From contig NZ_LR722648.1 in NCBI RefSeq assembly GCF_902500225.1, positions 1-64,000 on the forward strand: a stretch of DNA of 64,000 bases, given 5' to 3'. Shown here piece after piece: positions 42,261-53,323 of this stretch; positions within the stretch are counted from its first letter, which is position 1, and each line of letters opens with the position of its first letter. The position numbers and the translations under genes were made by a program. The notes below the pieces were generated by a model. It ran no database searches, was not told the origin of the DNA, and saw nothing but the letters and a program-made list of their open reading frames with translations. Origin of the DNA: Buttiauxella massiliensis (GTDB taxonomy: Bacteria > Pseudomonadota > Gammaproteobacteria > Enterobacterales > Enterobacteriaceae).

Positions 42261-43181
42261 ATGACGAACTTACCGCAATTCTCGCGCGCTTTGCTTCACC
42301 CCCGATATTGGGGAACCTGGTTTGGTATTGGCCTGCTGTATCTCATTACCCTGCTCCCCTACCCCGTGATTTATCGAATTGGCTGCGGCCTCGGCCATTT
42401 AGCTATGCGGTTTATGAAACGCCGCGTCAGAATTACCCGCCGGAATATTGAACTCGCTTTCCCACACGTCACGCCCGAAAAGCGTGAATATTATCTGAAG
42501 AAAAATTTCGAGTCCGTGGGGATGGGGCTGATGGAAACCGGCATCGCCTGGTTCTGGCCAACATGGCGTATCCGGCGCTGGTGCGACGTTAGCGGCGTCG
42601 ACCAGATTCATGCGGTACAAGAAGCCAAACGCGGCGTACTCCTGATTGGTATTCACTTCCTGACGCTTGAATTAGGTGCACGCATGTTCGGCATGAACAC
42701 ACCCGGCATTGGCGTTTACCGTCCGAATGACAATCCCCTGTTAGACTGGCTGCAAACCTGGGGTCGAATGCGCTCCAACAAAAGCATGATCGATCGTAAA
42801 GATCTCAAAGGGATGATCCGCGCGCTCAAACAGGGCGAGATCATCTGGTACGCGCCTGACCATGACTACGGCCCGCGCGGCAGCGTATTCGTACCATTTT
42901 TTGGCGTTGATCAGGCGGCTACAACCACCGGCACCTATACGCTGGCACGCATGTCGGGTGCGGCGATTGTCCCGATGGTGCCACGCCGCAAACCTGACGG
43001 AAAAGGCTATGAGTTGATTATTCTACCTGCAGAGTTTTCACCACCATTAGAAACCCCGGAAGGCACAGCGCTGTGGATGAACAAAATCATCGAAGAATGC
43101 ATCATGATGGCGCCTGAGCAATACATGTGGCTGCATCGCCGTTTTAAGACACGTCCAGAGGGTGTGCCGTCGCGTTACTGA
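42261..43181 (+). CDS. lpxL: Lipid A lauroyl acyltransferase LpxL
   Basis: Adds laurate to Kdo2-lipid IVA at the inner membrane during endotoxin synthesis. 306 residues as E. coli; an N-terminal membrane helix ([19 protein letters not shown]) and the HX4E acyltransferase motif HFLTLE near residue 132. [23 protein letters not shown] and [17 protein letters not shown] are conserved. Confidence 0.97.
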   Translation: MTNLPQFSRALLHPRYWGTWFGIGLLYLITLLPYPVIYRIGCGLGHLAMRFMKRRVRITRRNIELAFPHVTPEKREYYLKKNFESVGMGLMETGIAWFWPTWRIRRWCDVSGVDQIHAVQEAKRGVLLIGIHFLTLELGARMFGMNTPGIGVYRPNDNPLLDWLQTWGRMRSNKSMIDRKDLKGMIRALKQGEIIWYAPDHDYGPRGSVFVPFFGVDQAATTTGTYTLARMSGAAIVPMVPRRKPDGKGYELIILPAEFSPPLETPEGTALWMNKIIEECIMMAPEQYMWLHRRFKTRPEGVPSRY

Positions 43182-43203
43182 TTCGCTATTCGATTAAGTC
43201 ATA

Positions 43204-43226
43204 GGGCGACGTAAAGTCGCCTTTAA
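43204..43226 (+). terminator. Terminator of lpxL
   Basis: 6-bp stem GGCGAC / GTCGCC with a 5-base loop followed by TTTAAT, 24 bases after the stop. Confidence 0.65.
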
Positions 43227-43335
43227 TCGTTCTAAAACTGCATTTCATAAACATTGCCACTCTCCATTCATCAGGCGCATAATTAGCAAGGTAATAATTC
43301 CCCCGCATATCTTCTCTGCACTAAACTGGAGCGTT

Positions 43336-44562
43336 ATGACTCTCTCCGAGAGCAACATCAACTGGAAACGAAATCTCACCGTCGCCTGGCTTGGGTGTTT
43401 TCTGACCGGCGTCGCATTCAGCCTGGTCATGCCTTTCCTACCCTTGTACGTCGAAAGTCTTGGCGTGACAGGCCATAGCGCATTGAATATGTGGTCGGGC
43501 ATCGTTTTCAGTATTACGTTCCTTTTCTCCGCGATAGCATCGCCTTTCTGGGGCGGGCTTGCCGACCGTAAAGGTCGCAAAATCATGCTGCTGCGTTCAG
43601 CGCTTGGCATGTCTATCGTGATGGTGTTGATGGGTTTTGCGAGCAATATCTGGCAATTTTTAGCGCTGCGCGCCCTGCTCGGTTTGCTGGGTGGATTTGT
43701 CCCCAATGCCAACGCGCTGATTGCGACTCAGGTTCCGCGCCATAAAAGCGGCTGGGCGCTCGGCACGTTATCGACCGGAGGCGTGAGCGGTGCGCTGCTC
43801 GGCCCAATGATTGGTGGTTTTTTGGCGGATACTTACGGCCTGCGCCCGGTGTTTTTCATCACCGCCGCCGTGTTATTTACCTGCTTCGTTTTCACTCTTT
43901 TCTGCATCCGCGAGCAATTCACGCCGGTTAACAAGAAAGATATGCTGCACGCGCGTCAGGTTTTCATGTCGCTTAAAAACCCAAAACTAGTGCTGAGTCT
44001 GTTTGTCACCACCATGATTATCCAGGTGGCGACCGGTTCGATTGCACCAATTCTGACGCTTTATGTGCGCGAGCTTGCAGGGAATGTCAGCAACCTGGCG
44101 TTTATTAGCGGCATGATTGCTTCCGTTCCCGGTGTGGCCGCGTTGATAAGCGCACCGCGCCTCGGGAAGCTGGGTGACAGAATCGGGCCGGAGAGAATTT
44201 TAATCTGCGCGCTGGTGATTTCGGTTCTGCTACTTATCCCCATGTCGATGGTGCAAACACCTATGCAACTCGGTGTACTACGCTTCCTGCTCGGTGCTGC
44301 CGATGGCGCGCTGCTGCCTGCTGTTCAAACGCTACTGATCTACAACTCCAGCAACCAGATTGCCGGGCGTATCTTTAGCTACAACCAGTCTTTCCGCGAT
44401 ATTGGTAACGTCACCGGCCCGCTGGTCGGGGCCGCCGTTTCGGCCAACTACGGCTTCCGCACGGTATTTTTAGTCACCGCTTGCGTGGTGCTTTTCAACG
44501 CGCTTTACTCGTGGATTAGTTTGCGACGCCCTACTGAACGCGCCCGTATTTTGGAAGAGTAA
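43336..44562 (+). CDS. mdtG: MFS multidrug transporter MdtG
   Basis: Twelve-helix efflux transporter; the E. coli protein gives fosfomycin and deoxycholate tolerance and belongs to the Mar/Sox regulon. 408 residues, as E. coli. MFS motif A reads [14 protein letters not shown], motif C-like region [16 protein letters not shown]. The N-terminus [14 protein letters not shown] differs slightly from E. coli. CTGGAG ribosome site. I could not place a convincing mar box. Confidence 0.95.
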   Translation: MTLSESNINWKRNLTVAWLGCFLTGVAFSLVMPFLPLYVESLGVTGHSALNMWSGIVFSITFLFSAIASPFWGGLADRKGRKIMLLRSALGMSIVMVLMGFASNIWQFLALRALLGLLGGFVPNANALIATQVPRHKSGWALGTLSTGGVSGALLGPMIGGFLADTYGLRPVFFITAAVLFTCFVFTLFCIREQFTPVNKKDMLHARQVFMSLKNPKLVLSLFVTTMIIQVATGSIAPILTLYVRELAGNVSNLAFISGMIASVPGVAALISAPRLGKLGDRIGPERILICALVISVLLLIPMSMVQTPMQLGVLRFLLGAADGALLPAVQTLLIYNSSNQIAGRIFSYNQSFRDIGNVTGPLVGAAVSANYGFRTVFLVTACVVLFNALYSWISLRRPTERARILEE

Positions 44563-44572
44563 CGCCGTAATC

Positions 44573-44692
44573 CTCTAAATAATTCGAGTTGTATCGCTGC
44601 GGCAAGTGAACGAATCCCCTGGAGCTTACTAAAGTAAGTGACAGGGGTGAGTGAACGCAGCCAACAAAGAGACAACTCGAAGTATGACGAGG
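44573..44692. repeat. ERIC element 4 (mdtG-msyB)
   Basis: Arms CTCTAAATAATTCGAGTTG and CAACTCGAAGTATGACGAGG with the core GAATCCCCTGGAGCTTACTAAAGTAAGTGACAGGGGTGAG. It begins 11 bases after the mdtG stop and ends about 100 bases before msyB. Confidence 0.93.
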
Positions 44693-44790
44693 ATTAAATT
44701 TCATACTTGCAACTTTGCAAACAGCGTCAACAATTAACTTGAAATTGCACCGGAGCGCGTGCTCCCTGACCTGTAACAAAGGAGATGAGT

Positions 44791-45165
44791 ATGAGTCTGT
44801 ACGCGACGCTGGAAGAGGCCATTGATGCCGCACGCGAGCTTTTCCTTGTAGACAACCCTGAACTTGATGAAGAGAGTGCCAGTGTTCAACAACTGAACAT
44901 TCAGAAATACATTCTTCAGGATGGCGACATCATGTGGCAGGCTGAGTTCTTTGCTGATGACAGTGAAGATGGCGAGTGTTTGCCGATGCTGAGCGGTGAA
45001 GGTGCTCAAAGCGTGTTCGACGGCGACTACGATGAGATCGAGTTACGTCAGGAATGGATTGAAGAAAACACGCTGCATGAATGGGACGAAGGTGAATTTC
45101 AACCTGAGCCGCCGTTGGATACCGAAGAAGGGCAAACTGCGGCTGATGAATGGGATGAGCGGTAA
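44791..45165 (+). CDS. msyB: Acidic protein MsyB
   Basis: Very acidic cytoplasmic protein; overproduction in E. coli suppresses some secY and secA mutations. The ATG at 44791 (MSLYATLEEAIDAAREL) gives 124 residues, equal to E. coli, and is spaced 6 bases from AAAGGAG; the upstream ATG at 44785 would abut the ribosome site. Ends PPLDTEEGQTAADEWDER. Its stop is 3 bases from that of convergent yceK. Confidence 0.95.
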   Translation: MSLYATLEEAIDAARELFLVDNPELDEESASVQQLNIQKYILQDGDIMWQAEFFADDSEDGECLPMLSGEGAQSVFDGDYDEIELRQEWIEENTLHEWDEGEFQPEPPLDTEEGQTAADEWDER

Positions 45166-45168
45166 CGC

Positions 45169-45399
45169 TTATTCGTACGGGCCGTGGCTGGCATCAATCG
45201 GCAGCAACAAGGTGTCGAAGACCAGCGAAAATGGTAAATCGAGCACTGTAATATAGCGCCATGCACTATCACGCACGTCCCACTGCACGCCGGGGTAATA
45301 CTGATTACCATGTCCCTGCCCCGGTACTGCACGGCTGATAATGCTGCCACAGCCGCTGAGCAAGCACGCAACTGTTATCACAGCCATCATTCTTAACAT
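45169..45399 (-). CDS. yceK: DUF1375 lipoprotein YceK
   Basis: Small predicted lipoprotein of 76 residues (E. coli 75). Signal MLRMMAVITVACLLSGC with lipobox LSGC; body ends LPFSLVFDTLLLPIDASHGPYE. GGAGTCAAAG ribosome site before ATG 45399. Lies after the opgH terminator and so is likely transcribed separately. Function unknown. Confidence 0.92.
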   Translation of the reverse strand: MLRMMAVITVACLLSGCGSIISRAVPGQGHGNQYYPGVQWDVRDSAWRYITVLDLPFSLVFDTLLLPIDASHGPYE

Positions 45400-45410
45400 T
45401 CTTTGACTCC

Positions 45411-45437
45411 AAAAAAAATACCGGCCCGAAGGCCGGC
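45411..45437 (-). terminator. Terminator of opgGH
   Basis: Minus strand: GCCGGCC TTCG GGCCGGT, a stable UUCG-type tetraloop stem, followed by ATTTTTTTT; 22 bases after opgH. Confidence 0.93.
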
Positions 45438-45458
45438 ATTGTGAGCGCGTTTGCCGGG

Positions 45459-47990
45459 TTACTTAGTCGGCAACGCCTCAGGGTTAAGCTCAACCGTTTT
45501 GTAGCTATCCACCCACGAAGAGTAACGCTGCGGGTTGGACCACACACGGTAATGCAGACGGGACATAGTCACCGGGTCGCTTAACAGCACCAGACGACGA
45601 TCGCGGTTCAGCTTATCAGGCGTTTCGTTCAGTGCCTGTTCAACGTGACGATCGCGGGCAATTTCCAGCACCTGGCTGGCACGGTGACGCGCGGTTGCCA
45701 TTGCGGTTGCCAGGGCATTAAACGACGGGTTAAACACCGCGTGCATAAAGCCATCGTCGAGCGTGCGGCTGCGGTTCAGCTTCAGGTAGTTGTCGGTATC
45801 GACCAGCACCTGCGGAGGAGAATACTCTTCCGGGATCAGGAACAGCTTCCAGCGCTTGGTGCGTAAACCGAGGGTCGCGCGGCTCGACAGCACCGAAACA
45901 AACGGCGATAGGATCAGCGAGAACACGATTGGCGCAAGCCAGAACAGGAAGCGTAAATCCAGCCACGCCATGCCAACAGCCCATACCAGACCCAGCAGAA
46001 GCTGAGAACCGTGGCGCATAAACGCTTCGCCCCAAGGGGTTGAATCGTCATCACGCTGTGGTGAATTCCAGACCACTTCCCAACCGAGGAACGCGCTCAC
46101 CACAAACACGGTGTGGAACAGCATACGTACCGGTGCCAGCAACACGGAGAACAGCACTTCCAGCAACAGAGAAGCCGTTACGCGGAAGAATCCACCGAAC
46201 TCTTTCGAGCCTTTGCACCAGATCAGAATGATGCTCAGAAGCTTCGGCAGGAACAACAACACCATGGTGGACGCGAACAACGCAATCGCAAGCTCCGGAC
46301 GCCACTGCGGCCACACCGGGAACAACTGGCGCGGTTGCAGGAAGTATTGCGGTTCTGTCAGCGCATGCACCACCTGCAAGGCAGTTGATAATGCGAGGAA
46401 CATAAACCACAACGGCGCAGACAGGTAAGACATAACGCCCGTCAGGAACACCGCACGGTGAACCGGGTGCATGCCTTTTACCAGGAACAGACGGAAGTTC
46501 ATCAAGTTACCGTGGCACCAACGGCGGTCACGCTTGAGTTCATCCAGCAAGTTCGGCGGCAGTTCTTCATAAGAACCCGGCAAGTCATAGGCAATCCACA
46601 CGCCCCAACCTGCACGGCGCATCAAAGCAGCTTCCACGAAGTCGTGCGACAGGATTGAACCGGCGAATGAACCTTCACCCGGCAGCGGCGCTAGCGCACA
46701 GTGCTCGATGAACGGCTTAACGCGGATAATCGCATTGTGGCCCCAGTAGTGAGATTCACCCAACTGCCAGAAGTGCAGACCCGCCGTAAACAGCGGCCCG
46801 TAGACGCGCGTCGCAAACTGCTGGCAACGTGCATACAGGGTGTCCATACCAGACGCTTTTGGTGAAGACTGAATGATGCCCGCGTTCGGGTTAGCATTCA
46901 TCAGGCGCACCAGGTTGGTCAGACAGTCACCGCTCATTACTGAGTCGGCATCCAGCACCACCATGTAGCTGTACTGATTACCCCAACGACGGCAGAAGTC
47001 ATCGATGTTGCCGCTTTTACGCTTCACACGACGACGACGACGACGGTAGAAAATCTGCCCTTCGCCCTGCACTTCGTTGATGAGTTCCATCCACGCTTTT
47101 TGCTCGGCAACACAGATATCCGGGTTGTAGCTGTCGCTCAGGATATAAACGTCGAAATGCTGCTGTTGGCCCGTCGCTTTTACCGATTCCCACGTTGCAC
47201 GCAGACCCGCAAACACACGGTCTACGTCTTCGTTACAGATAGGCATGATAAGCGCGGTGCGGTTCGCCGGATCAATAGGCTCATCGCCCACCGTTGAAGC
47301 AGAGATACTGTATTTATCTTTGCCCATCAGCAGTTGCAGGAAGCCCATCAGCGCAGTCCAGAAACCCGCCGACACCCAACAGAACAGGATAGCGAACAGG
47401 ATCAGGATGCCCGTTTGCAGCACATACGGCAGCAGCTGCATGAAGGAAACCCATAAATCCTGGCCAATCATGTCTGACGGATTGATCAGCGCCCAGCCCT
47501 GGTAAGGAAGAATGGTCTTCATATACCAGGTTGCTACGACAGTCTGAGCAATAGTCAGCACCAGCAGAATGTAACGTCGGATAGTCCCGACGGTACGCCA
47601 TTTCTGCTCGGCTTCCGCCTCTTCCTTCGACATATAGCGAGGGTTAACTTCACGCCCGCGTAAACGATCCCAGAAACGACCAATCGGGTTGGTGCGCCAC
47701 GGATCGGGGAACATAGAAGAACGCGTTGCCTTAGGCATTGCCTGCAGTTGGGTGCGCCCCTCTTCGTCCTCAATCAGTTGATCACCGCCCAACGATCCAG
47801 GCCAGCTTGCTTCAAGCCGGGCCTTTACCGAGGCTAAAGGGGAATCATCGGCTCTGTCATAGTGGTGCCCTTGCGCATCAAGCGCTTCATGCACCGCTTG
47901 CAGATCTGATGCAGGAAGAGCCGCCTTCTGCTGCGCAGAAAGCGGAAGAGCATCAATATAATCAGACGCAGTATCAGTAATCTTATTCAT
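45459..47990 (-). CDS. opgH: Osmoregulated periplasmic glucan glucosyltransferase OpgH
   Basis: Inner-membrane GT2 enzyme that makes the beta-1,2 glucan backbone from UDP-glucose; in E. coli it also inhibits FtsZ when UDP-glucose is high. ATG 47990 gives 843 residues (E. coli 847). GT motifs: [10 protein letters not shown] (DxD) near residue 370, and [10 protein letters not shown] (Q/RxxRW). Eight or so membrane helices are visible ([34 protein letters not shown]). Its start overlaps the opgG stop by 8 bases. Confidence 0.97.
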   Translation of the reverse strand: MNKITDTASDYIDALPLSAQQKAALPASDLQAVHEALDAQGHHYDRADDSPLASVKARLEASWPGSLGGDQLIEDEEGRTQLQAMPKATRSSMFPDPWRTNPIGRFWDRLRGREVNPRYMSKEEAEAEQKWRTVGTIRRYILLVLTIAQTVVATWYMKTILPYQGWALINPSDMIGQDLWVSFMQLLPYVLQTGILILFAILFCWVSAGFWTALMGFLQLLMGKDKYSISASTVGDEPIDPANRTALIMPICNEDVDRVFAGLRATWESVKATGQQQHFDVYILSDSYNPDICVAEQKAWMELINEVQGEGQIFYRRRRRRVKRKSGNIDDFCRRWGNQYSYMVVLDADSVMSGDCLTNLVRLMNANPNAGIIQSSPKASGMDTLYARCQQFATRVYGPLFTAGLHFWQLGESHYWGHNAIIRVKPFIEHCALAPLPGEGSFAGSILSHDFVEAALMRRAGWGVWIAYDLPGSYEELPPNLLDELKRDRRWCHGNLMNFRLFLVKGMHPVHRAVFLTGVMSYLSAPLWFMFLALSTALQVVHALTEPQYFLQPRQLFPVWPQWRPELAIALFASTMVLLFLPKLLSIILIWCKGSKEFGGFFRVTASLLLEVLFSVLLAPVRMLFHTVFVVSAFLGWEVVWNSPQRDDDSTPWGEAFMRHGSQLLLGLVWAVGMAWLDLRFLFWLAPIVFSLILSPFVSVLSSRATLGLRTKRWKLFLIPEEYSPPQVLVDTDNYLKLNRSRTLDDGFMHAVFNPSFNALATAMATARHRASQVLEIARDRHVEQALNETPDKLNRDRRLVLLSDPVTMSRLHYRVWSNPQRYSSWVDSYKTVELNPEALPTK

Positions 47991-49536
47991 TGGCAGGTAG
48001 CTGGTAGCTCCAGGTTTCACTCAACGTTTGATCACCATTGACCAGCGCTGCACGCATTTCAGTCGGTTTCTTCTCATCTTTGACTTTCACACGTACAGTC
48101 AAACGCCAGCCTTTAGTGACCGGGTTGTAACGTACCTGGCTGTCAACGATTTCACCGTTGTCACCAATGCTGGTTTGCGCGGTAACCGGCGTATCTTGCG
48201 GCAGTTTTTTCATGTCCGCGCCGACGTAATCCACGACAAACGCAATAGTGCCGTCTGGCTGGCGAATCAGATTCGACTGCTTCACATCACCGGTTGAGCG
48301 GCGAGTCTGCGCAACGTATGCGTTATCAGGCGCATGCATTTTGTCTTCATCACGGCTGAAGGTAATGGTGTACTTGAAGTTCATCTCTTTGCCTGGTTCC
48401 GGGAGCTGATCCGGAGTCCAGTAAGCAACGATGTTGTCGTTAGTTTCGTCGTTGGTTGGAATTTCAACCAGCTCAACGCGACCTTTACCCCAATCACCTT
48501 GCGGCGCAACCCATGCACTTGGGCGCTGATCGTAACGATCGTCTAAATCCTCGAAACGAGAGAACTGGCGGCCGCGTTGCAGCAAACCGAAGCCAACTGG
48601 ATTCTCGGTTGCAAACGAGCTCACCGCCAGATGTTTCGGGTTATTCAACGGACGCCAAATCCATTCACCGTTACCGGCATGGATAGACAGACCGTTGGAG
48701 TCATGCAATTCCGGACGGAAGTTGGTGCTTGGCGACGGTTGATTTGGCCCAAACAGGAACATACTGGTCAGCGGTGCAACACCCAGTTTGCCTACTTTAT
48801 CGCGCAGATAAACCTTCGACTGCACGTTAACTACAGTGTCGCGACCAGGAGTAATCACAAAGCGATACGCACCGGTTGCACGTGGGGAATCGAGCAACGC
48901 ATAAAGAGTCAGCGTTTTCTCGCCAGCTTTCGGGCGTTCAATCCAGTATTCACGGAAACGTGGGAACTCTTCGCCAGATGGCAAAGCAGTATCAATAGCC
49001 AAACCACGAGCAGACAGGCCATAAACCTGGCCTGAGCCAATCACACGAAAGTAACTCGCTCCGAGCATGCTGACAATTTCGTCGTTCTTATCTTTGCTGT
49101 TGATCGGATAGAGCACTTTGAACCCGGCAAAGCCGAGATCTTTCACGGTGTCTTTATCGTGTTTTACATCACCGAAATTAAAGTAATCCGGGTTGTATTT
49201 GATCTTATGAACCGCAGTTGCTGTCACTTCATTGATAGCAACCGGGGTGTCGAAATACATACCCTGGTGATAAAATTCAAGCTTAAATGGGGTCTTTAAC
49301 TTGCTCCAGTAGGCTTTGTCGTGATTGAACTGGATCTGCTGGTAGTCCGCATATTTCATGTCACGGAACTGCGATGGCAGATTAGTTTTAGGTGCTTCGT
49401 AGCTTTTGCCCGCTAATGTTTTCGCTTGTTTTGCGACATCATCGATATTGAAGGCCCAAACTGAGGTGGTATAAAGTGACAGCATGACTGCAGCACCGAG
49501 CCCACACACTTTCATCATTTTTAGTTTATGTTTCAT
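47983..49536 (-). CDS. opgG: Osmoregulated periplasmic glucan synthesis protein OpgG
   Basis: Periplasmic protein required for adding beta-1,6 branches to the OPG backbone. A signal peptide ([20 protein letters not shown]) precedes the mature [15 protein letters not shown]. With the ATG at 49536 it has 517 residues; the MMK start at 49518 would give 511, the E. coli length, but neither has a well-placed ribosome site. A GGGGG run is 14 bases before 49536. Translationally coupled to opgH by an overlap. Confidence 0.96.
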   Translation of the reverse strand: MKHKLKMMKVCGLGAAVMLSLYTTSVWAFNIDDVAKQAKTLAGKSYEAPKTNLPSQFRDMKYADYQQIQFNHDKAYWSKLKTPFKLEFYHQGMYFDTPVAINEVTATAVHKIKYNPDYFNFGDVKHDKDTVKDLGFAGFKVLYPINSKDKNDEIVSMLGASYFRVIGSGQVYGLSARGLAIDTALPSGEEFPRFREYWIERPKAGEKTLTLYALLDSPRATGAYRFVITPGRDTVVNVQSKVYLRDKVGKLGVAPLTSMFLFGPNQPSPSTNFRPELHDSNGLSIHAGNGEWIWRPLNNPKHLAVSSFATENPVGFGLLQRGRQFSRFEDLDDRYDQRPSAWVAPQGDWGKGRVELVEIPTNDETNDNIVAYWTPDQLPEPGKEMNFKYTITFSRDEDKMHAPDNAYVAQTRRSTGDVKQSNLIRQPDGTIAFVVDYVGADMKKLPQDTPVTAQTSIGDNGEIVDSQVRYNPVTKGWRLTVRVKVKDEKKPTEMRAALVNGDQTLSETWSYQLPANE

Positions 49537-49812
49537 ATTAACCAGCACATCCCCCTTTGTGTGCTTAAATCAATCCAATCCATTTTAATGGAAACTTCTG
49601 CTTTCCGACAACCAATTACCCGCATTGTTCAGCGCACCGGCTCAGCCTTTAAGCAAAAAAAGACAACTGCTTACGCTTTCAGCATCCATCCTGGAGACAG
49701 GATGTCATGGTTAGTGTAGGGTTGCCACGGAATTGATACCATTCGGGACTTTAAGCCTATTGGGATATGTTCTTAAGGATAAGGCGATTCGTCCGATAAT
49801 GTTTGGAGTATT
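49537..49812. promoter_or_regulatory. opgGH/opgC divergent promoter region
   Basis: 276 bases between divergent starts. It should contain the osmotically controlled promoters of both units; no operator can be placed with confidence. No gene or repeat is visible. Confidence 0.45.
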
Positions 49813-50964
49813 ATGAGTAAAGCACCACAACAACGCGAGTTTTTCCTGGATTCTATCCGGGCCTGGTTAATGCTTTTAGGCATCCCGTTTCATATCTCGC
49901 TCATCTATTCAAGCCATACCTGGCATGTCAACAGCACTGAAGCATCGTGGGGTTTAACCCTGTTTAATGATTTTATTCATGCCTTCCGCATGCAGGTATT
50001 CTTTGTTATTTCAGGATATTTTTCTTACATGCTGTTTCTGCGCTACCCGCTAAAACGCTGGTGGAAAGTACGCGTGGAGCGCGTCGGCATCCCTATGTTG
50101 ACGGCCATTCCATTACTAACCTTGCCGCAATTTTTAATGTTGCAACACGTTAATGACAAAGCAAAAAATTGGCCCGGCCTGACACCCTATGAAAAATACA
50201 ACACCCTGGTTTGGGAGCTGGTTTCTCATTTGTGGTTCTTGTTAGTGATGGTGGTACTTACAACCGTATGTTTATTTTTGTTTCAACAAATGAAAGCACG
50301 CATTGCTGAAAAGTCAGAAAATATTCCATCTTCTATTACTTTAGGAAAGCTCTCAGTCGCCTTCCTGGGGTTCGGTATTCTATACGGCGTTATTCGCCGT
50401 ACTATTTTTATTATTTACTCACCGATATTAAGTGATGGATTATTTAACTTCGTAGTGATGCAAACGCTGTTTTATCTACCATTCTTCATGCTTGGGGCTC
50501 TGGTGTTTGTACGCCCACAGTTAAAAGCGCTATTTACCACACCGTCGCCATGGTGTGCGGTAGGAGCGGCACTGGCATTTTGCACCTATCTGCTTAACCA
50601 ACGTTACGGTAGCGGTGACGCCTGGATGTATGAAACCGAGAGCGTGATCACCACGGTGATGGGTTTGTGGATGGTCAACGTGGTGTTCTCGCTGGGCCAT
50701 AAGTTGCTGAACTTCCAGTCAAAACGTGTGACCTATTTCGTGAATGCGTCGCTGTTTATTTACCTGGTGCACCATCCGTTGACGCTGTTCTTTGGCGCGT
50801 ACATCACACCGCATATTGCGTCTAACGCGCTGGGCTTTATCACCGGATTAATTTTCGTGATTGGTATCGCGGTGATTCTGTATGAAATCCACCTGCGCAT
50901 TCCGTTGCTGCGTTTCCTGTTCTCCGGCAAGCCGCAGAATGTAGCGGTTAAAGTGACGAGTTAA
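49813..50964 (+). CDS. opgC: Glucan succinyltransferase OpgC
   Basis: Inner-membrane acyltransferase that adds succinyl groups to osmoregulated periplasmic glucans. 383 residues (E. coli 385), ten or so membrane helices of the acyltransferase-3 family, with the N-terminal signature [25 protein letters not shown] including the conserved Arg and His. Divergent from opgG. Confidence 0.95.
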   Translation: MSKAPQQREFFLDSIRAWLMLLGIPFHISLIYSSHTWHVNSTEASWGLTLFNDFIHAFRMQVFFVISGYFSYMLFLRYPLKRWWKVRVERVGIPMLTAIPLLTLPQFLMLQHVNDKAKNWPGLTPYEKYNTLVWELVSHLWFLLVMVVLTTVCLFLFQQMKARIAEKSENIPSSITLGKLSVAFLGFGILYGVIRRTIFIIYSPILSDGLFNFVVMQTLFYLPFFMLGALVFVRPQLKALFTTPSPWCAVGAALAFCTYLLNQRYGSGDAWMYETESVITTVMGLWMVNVVFSLGHKLLNFQSKRVTYFVNASLFIYLVHHPLTLFFGAYITPHIASNALGFITGLIFVIGIAVILYEIHLRIPLLRFLFSGKPQNVAVKVTS

Positions 50965-50991
50965 CCCGACCAAAAAACAAAGAATAAACTC

Positions 50992-51109
50992 AAAATAATT
51001 CGAGTTGCAGCAAGGCGGCAAGGGAGCAAATCCCCAGGAGCTTACTTAAGTAAGTGACTGGGGTTTGTGAGTGCAGCCAACACAGCTGCGACTTGAAGTA
51101 TGACGAGTT
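50992..51109. repeat. ERIC element 5 (opgC-clsC)
   Basis: Arms AAAATAATTCGAGTTGCAGC and GCGACTTGAAGTATGACGAG, core AATCCCCAGGAGCTTACTTAAGTAAGTGACTGGGG. It fills the convergent gap and its right end abuts the clsC stop codon. Confidence 0.93.
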
Positions 51110-52546
51110 TTATAAAAGCCACTCAATAGGCAGTCGATAAACTAACCTCACCAACACCCGCTGCCAAAAGCGGGTGTGTGGTTCTTTCTTCCAGACAATC
51201 TCTTTGCCTTCACTGTGTTCCACCCAATTCACTCGCCCCCACTTATCCAGACGCAGCGCCCAGGCATTCTCTTTCTGGCTTTGGGTAAAACGCTGGTGAA
51301 TATCTTGCGCCAGCGCTTCGCTCTCAATGACAAATCCCATCTCGGTATTGAGCATTGCTGAACGCGGGTCAAAATTAAATGAGCCGATAAACACCTTTTG
51401 TTTATCCACACTAAACGTTTTGGCATGCAGACTGGAACCTGAATTCCCTGTTAAGCCACGGTCATGTGGTCTGCGTAGGCCATCCTGTTCGGGCTTTAAC
51501 TCATAAAGCTCGACTCCGTGGCGCATCAGTTTTTTGCGCCAACGCGCGTAACCAGCATGAACGACCGCCACATCGTTTGCGGCCAGTGAGTTAGTCAGGA
51601 TTGCTATTTTTACCCCTTTACGCACAAGCCCTAATATTTGCGCAATGCCCGCGCGAGTGGGCACAAAGTAGGCTGAAATAATGTCTATCTCACGCTCAGG
51701 CATACCAATCACATTCATCAGGCGTTGCGGAAGTAACGTGTGGTTGCGCGCTCTGCCCTGCCCCTTACGCGGGTCATCACTGAGTAAGCGTGTTTTCGCC
51801 CAATACATATTCAGCGTGCGGGCGACCAGGTTGGTCGCAAACTGGCTGGTGGTCAGGCGGTCAAGATAGCGACGCGCCGTCGGGTCATCACGCCAGTCGT
51901 CAGGAAGTTGTACCCGCTGCTGTAAGGCATCGGTATCGACATCCAGCACCTTTTCCAATGTTGAGACACACTGGCTGTTCCAGTAGCGCTCAAAATCCTG
52001 GCTGACATCCTCGACAACCGGGCCTACGGCCAGCACATCTAAGTCTGAAAACAGCGGTTGTTTACCCACACCAAAGTACGCATCCCCCACGTTTCGCCCA
52101 CCAATAATCGTGGTTTCACCGTCAACAGTGAATGATTTGTTGTGCATACGACGGTTAAGCCTGGCAAAGTCAGTCAAATAACCAATGGCGCGAAACAGGC
52201 GAAATGAAAAGGGATTAAAAAGACGAACTTCTATTTGAGGATGGGCGTTCAGAAGCGCTAACGTATCATCAAGGCCGTTGGTGTTGTTATCGTCAAGCAA
52301 CAGTCTGACTTTTACTCCGCGATCTGCCGCTGCCAGTAATGCACTAAACATCAGCCGCCCAGACATATCGTCCTGCCAGATGTAGTACTGCACATCGAGG
52401 GTTTTCTCCGCCATCCCACACAGCAGATAGCGCGCGGCAAACGCATCAAGGCTATCCGCAAGCGGATGAATCCCGCTAAGCCCAGGATGCCCAGCGGTAG
52501 CCGGGGCAATCGCTCGACCCAGACGTGTGGCATGAGGATTATTCAC
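51110..52546 (-). CDS. clsC: Cardiolipin synthase C
   Basis: Phospholipase-D-type enzyme that makes cardiolipin from phosphatidylglycerol and phosphatidylethanolamine; works with YmdB. Two HKD motifs: HNKSFTVDGETTIIGGRN and HAKTFSVDKQKVFIGSFNFD. The GTG at 52546, just past the ymdB stop (52548), gives 478 residues (E. coli 473) and aligns with the E. coli start; ATGs at 52591 and 52606 lie inside ymdB and have no ribosome site. Start choice is moderate; identity is firm. Confidence 0.94.
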   Translation of the reverse strand: MNNPHATRLGRAIAPATAGHPGLSGIHPLADSLDAFAARYLLCGMAEKTLDVQYYIWQDDMSGRLMFSALLAAADRGVKVRLLLDDNNTNGLDDTLALLNAHPQIEVRLFNPFSFRLFRAIGYLTDFARLNRRMHNKSFTVDGETTIIGGRNVGDAYFGVGKQPLFSDLDVLAVGPVVEDVSQDFERYWNSQCVSTLEKVLDVDTDALQQRVQLPDDWRDDPTARRYLDRLTTSQFATNLVARTLNMYWAKTRLLSDDPRKGQGRARNHTLLPQRLMNVIGMPEREIDIISAYFVPTRAGIAQILGLVRKGVKIAILTNSLAANDVAVVHAGYARWRKKLMRHGVELYELKPEQDGLRRPHDRGLTGNSGSSLHAKTFSVDKQKVFIGSFNFDPRSAMLNTEMGFVIESEALAQDIHQRFTQSQKENAWALRLDKWGRVNWVEHSEGKEIVWKKEPHTRFWQRVLVRLVYRLPIEWLL

Positions 52547-52547
52547 T

Positions 52548-53072
52548 TTAGAGTTGGGCAAGTAGTTGCTCGTAAATATGGGTGTTTTCATCGTCAAAGC
52601 AGACAAAAACTACCTGTTCTGGTAACGGGCGCAGGCCGATATAACGGTAGACGGTATCAACGGCTATTTTCGCTGCCAGCTCTTTCGGATAACCATACGC
52701 ACCGGTGCTAATCGCCGGGAACGCAATAGTGCGATAGCTATTAGCTGCCGCTAAGTCGAGGCTATTGCGGTAGGTCTGTTCAAGTAATTCAGCTTCATGT
52801 TTTTCACCGCCCTGCCATACCGGGCCAACTGCATGAATCACGGCCTTAACCGGAATGTTTCCCGCCTCGGTAATGACAGCATGTCCTGGCGCGCAGTCAC
52901 CCTGCTGGCGACGAATAACTTCACAGGCTGCCAATAAAGCAGGCCCTGCAGCATGATGAATAGCCCCATCAACACCACCGCCTCCCATCAAGGATGGGTT
53001 TGCGGCATTTACTATCACGTCAACTTCAACGCGGGTGATATCACCTTGTATCACCGACATTCTTTCACTCAT
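52548..53072 (-). CDS. ymdB: Macrodomain O-acetyl-ADP-ribose deacetylase YmdB
   Basis: Macrodomain hydrolase of O-acetyl-ADP-ribose; in E. coli it also inhibits RNase III under stress and promotes ClsC activity. ATG 53072 gives 174 residues (E. coli 177). The signature [25 protein letters not shown] and phosphate loop [10 protein letters not shown] are conserved. A frame extends to 53135 without homology. Co-transcribed with clsC. Confidence 0.95.
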   Translation of the reverse strand: MSERMSVIQGDITRVEVDVIVNAANPSLMGGGGVDGAIHHAAGPALLAACEVIRRQQGDCAPGHAVITEAGNIPVKAVIHAVGPVWQGGEKHEAELLEQTYRNSLDLAAANSYRTIAFPAISTGAYGYPKELAAKIAVDTVYRYIGLRPLPEQVVFVCFDDENTHIYEQLLAQL

Positions 53073-53268
53073 TGGGAATTCTCCAGTTAGTCTTTGATAG
53101 TAGTCTAAACTTACCGAACAGCAGACGTATATCACTTCCTGAGGATTTCACGACATCTCCTAACCTCTGATTTTTTCTCGTTATCTACAAAAAAGATCCG
53201 TTAGACCTGACACATTTTTTATCTGCAGCCGCATCTGTAGAAGGCGTTTTCGCTGCGAAAAATGGGAT

Positions 53269-53295
53269 CTGAAATGTGCGTTTTATACATTTCAG
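53269..53295 (+). promoter_or_regulatory. Perfect palindrome upstream of adiC
   Basis: CTGAAATGT, 9-base spacer, ACATTTCAG: a perfect 9-bp inverted repeat with a TATACA box inside the right half (53284-53289), 28 bases before adiC. It could be a repressor or activator site on the -10 or an mRNA hairpin. No known consensus is recognised. Confidence 0.5.
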
Positions 53296-53323
53296 TAGTT
53301 ACTTTCGTTTCAGGAGAGGTTCT

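Noticed and set aside
43182-43335. Mar/Sox/Rob box before mdtG
   Set aside because: E. coli mdtG belongs to that regulon, but no stretch here matches the degenerate box well enough to report.
47000-47050. CGACGACGACGACG short tandem repeat
   Set aside because: It encodes the conserved Arg run ([10 protein letters not shown]) of OpgH; not a separate repeat.
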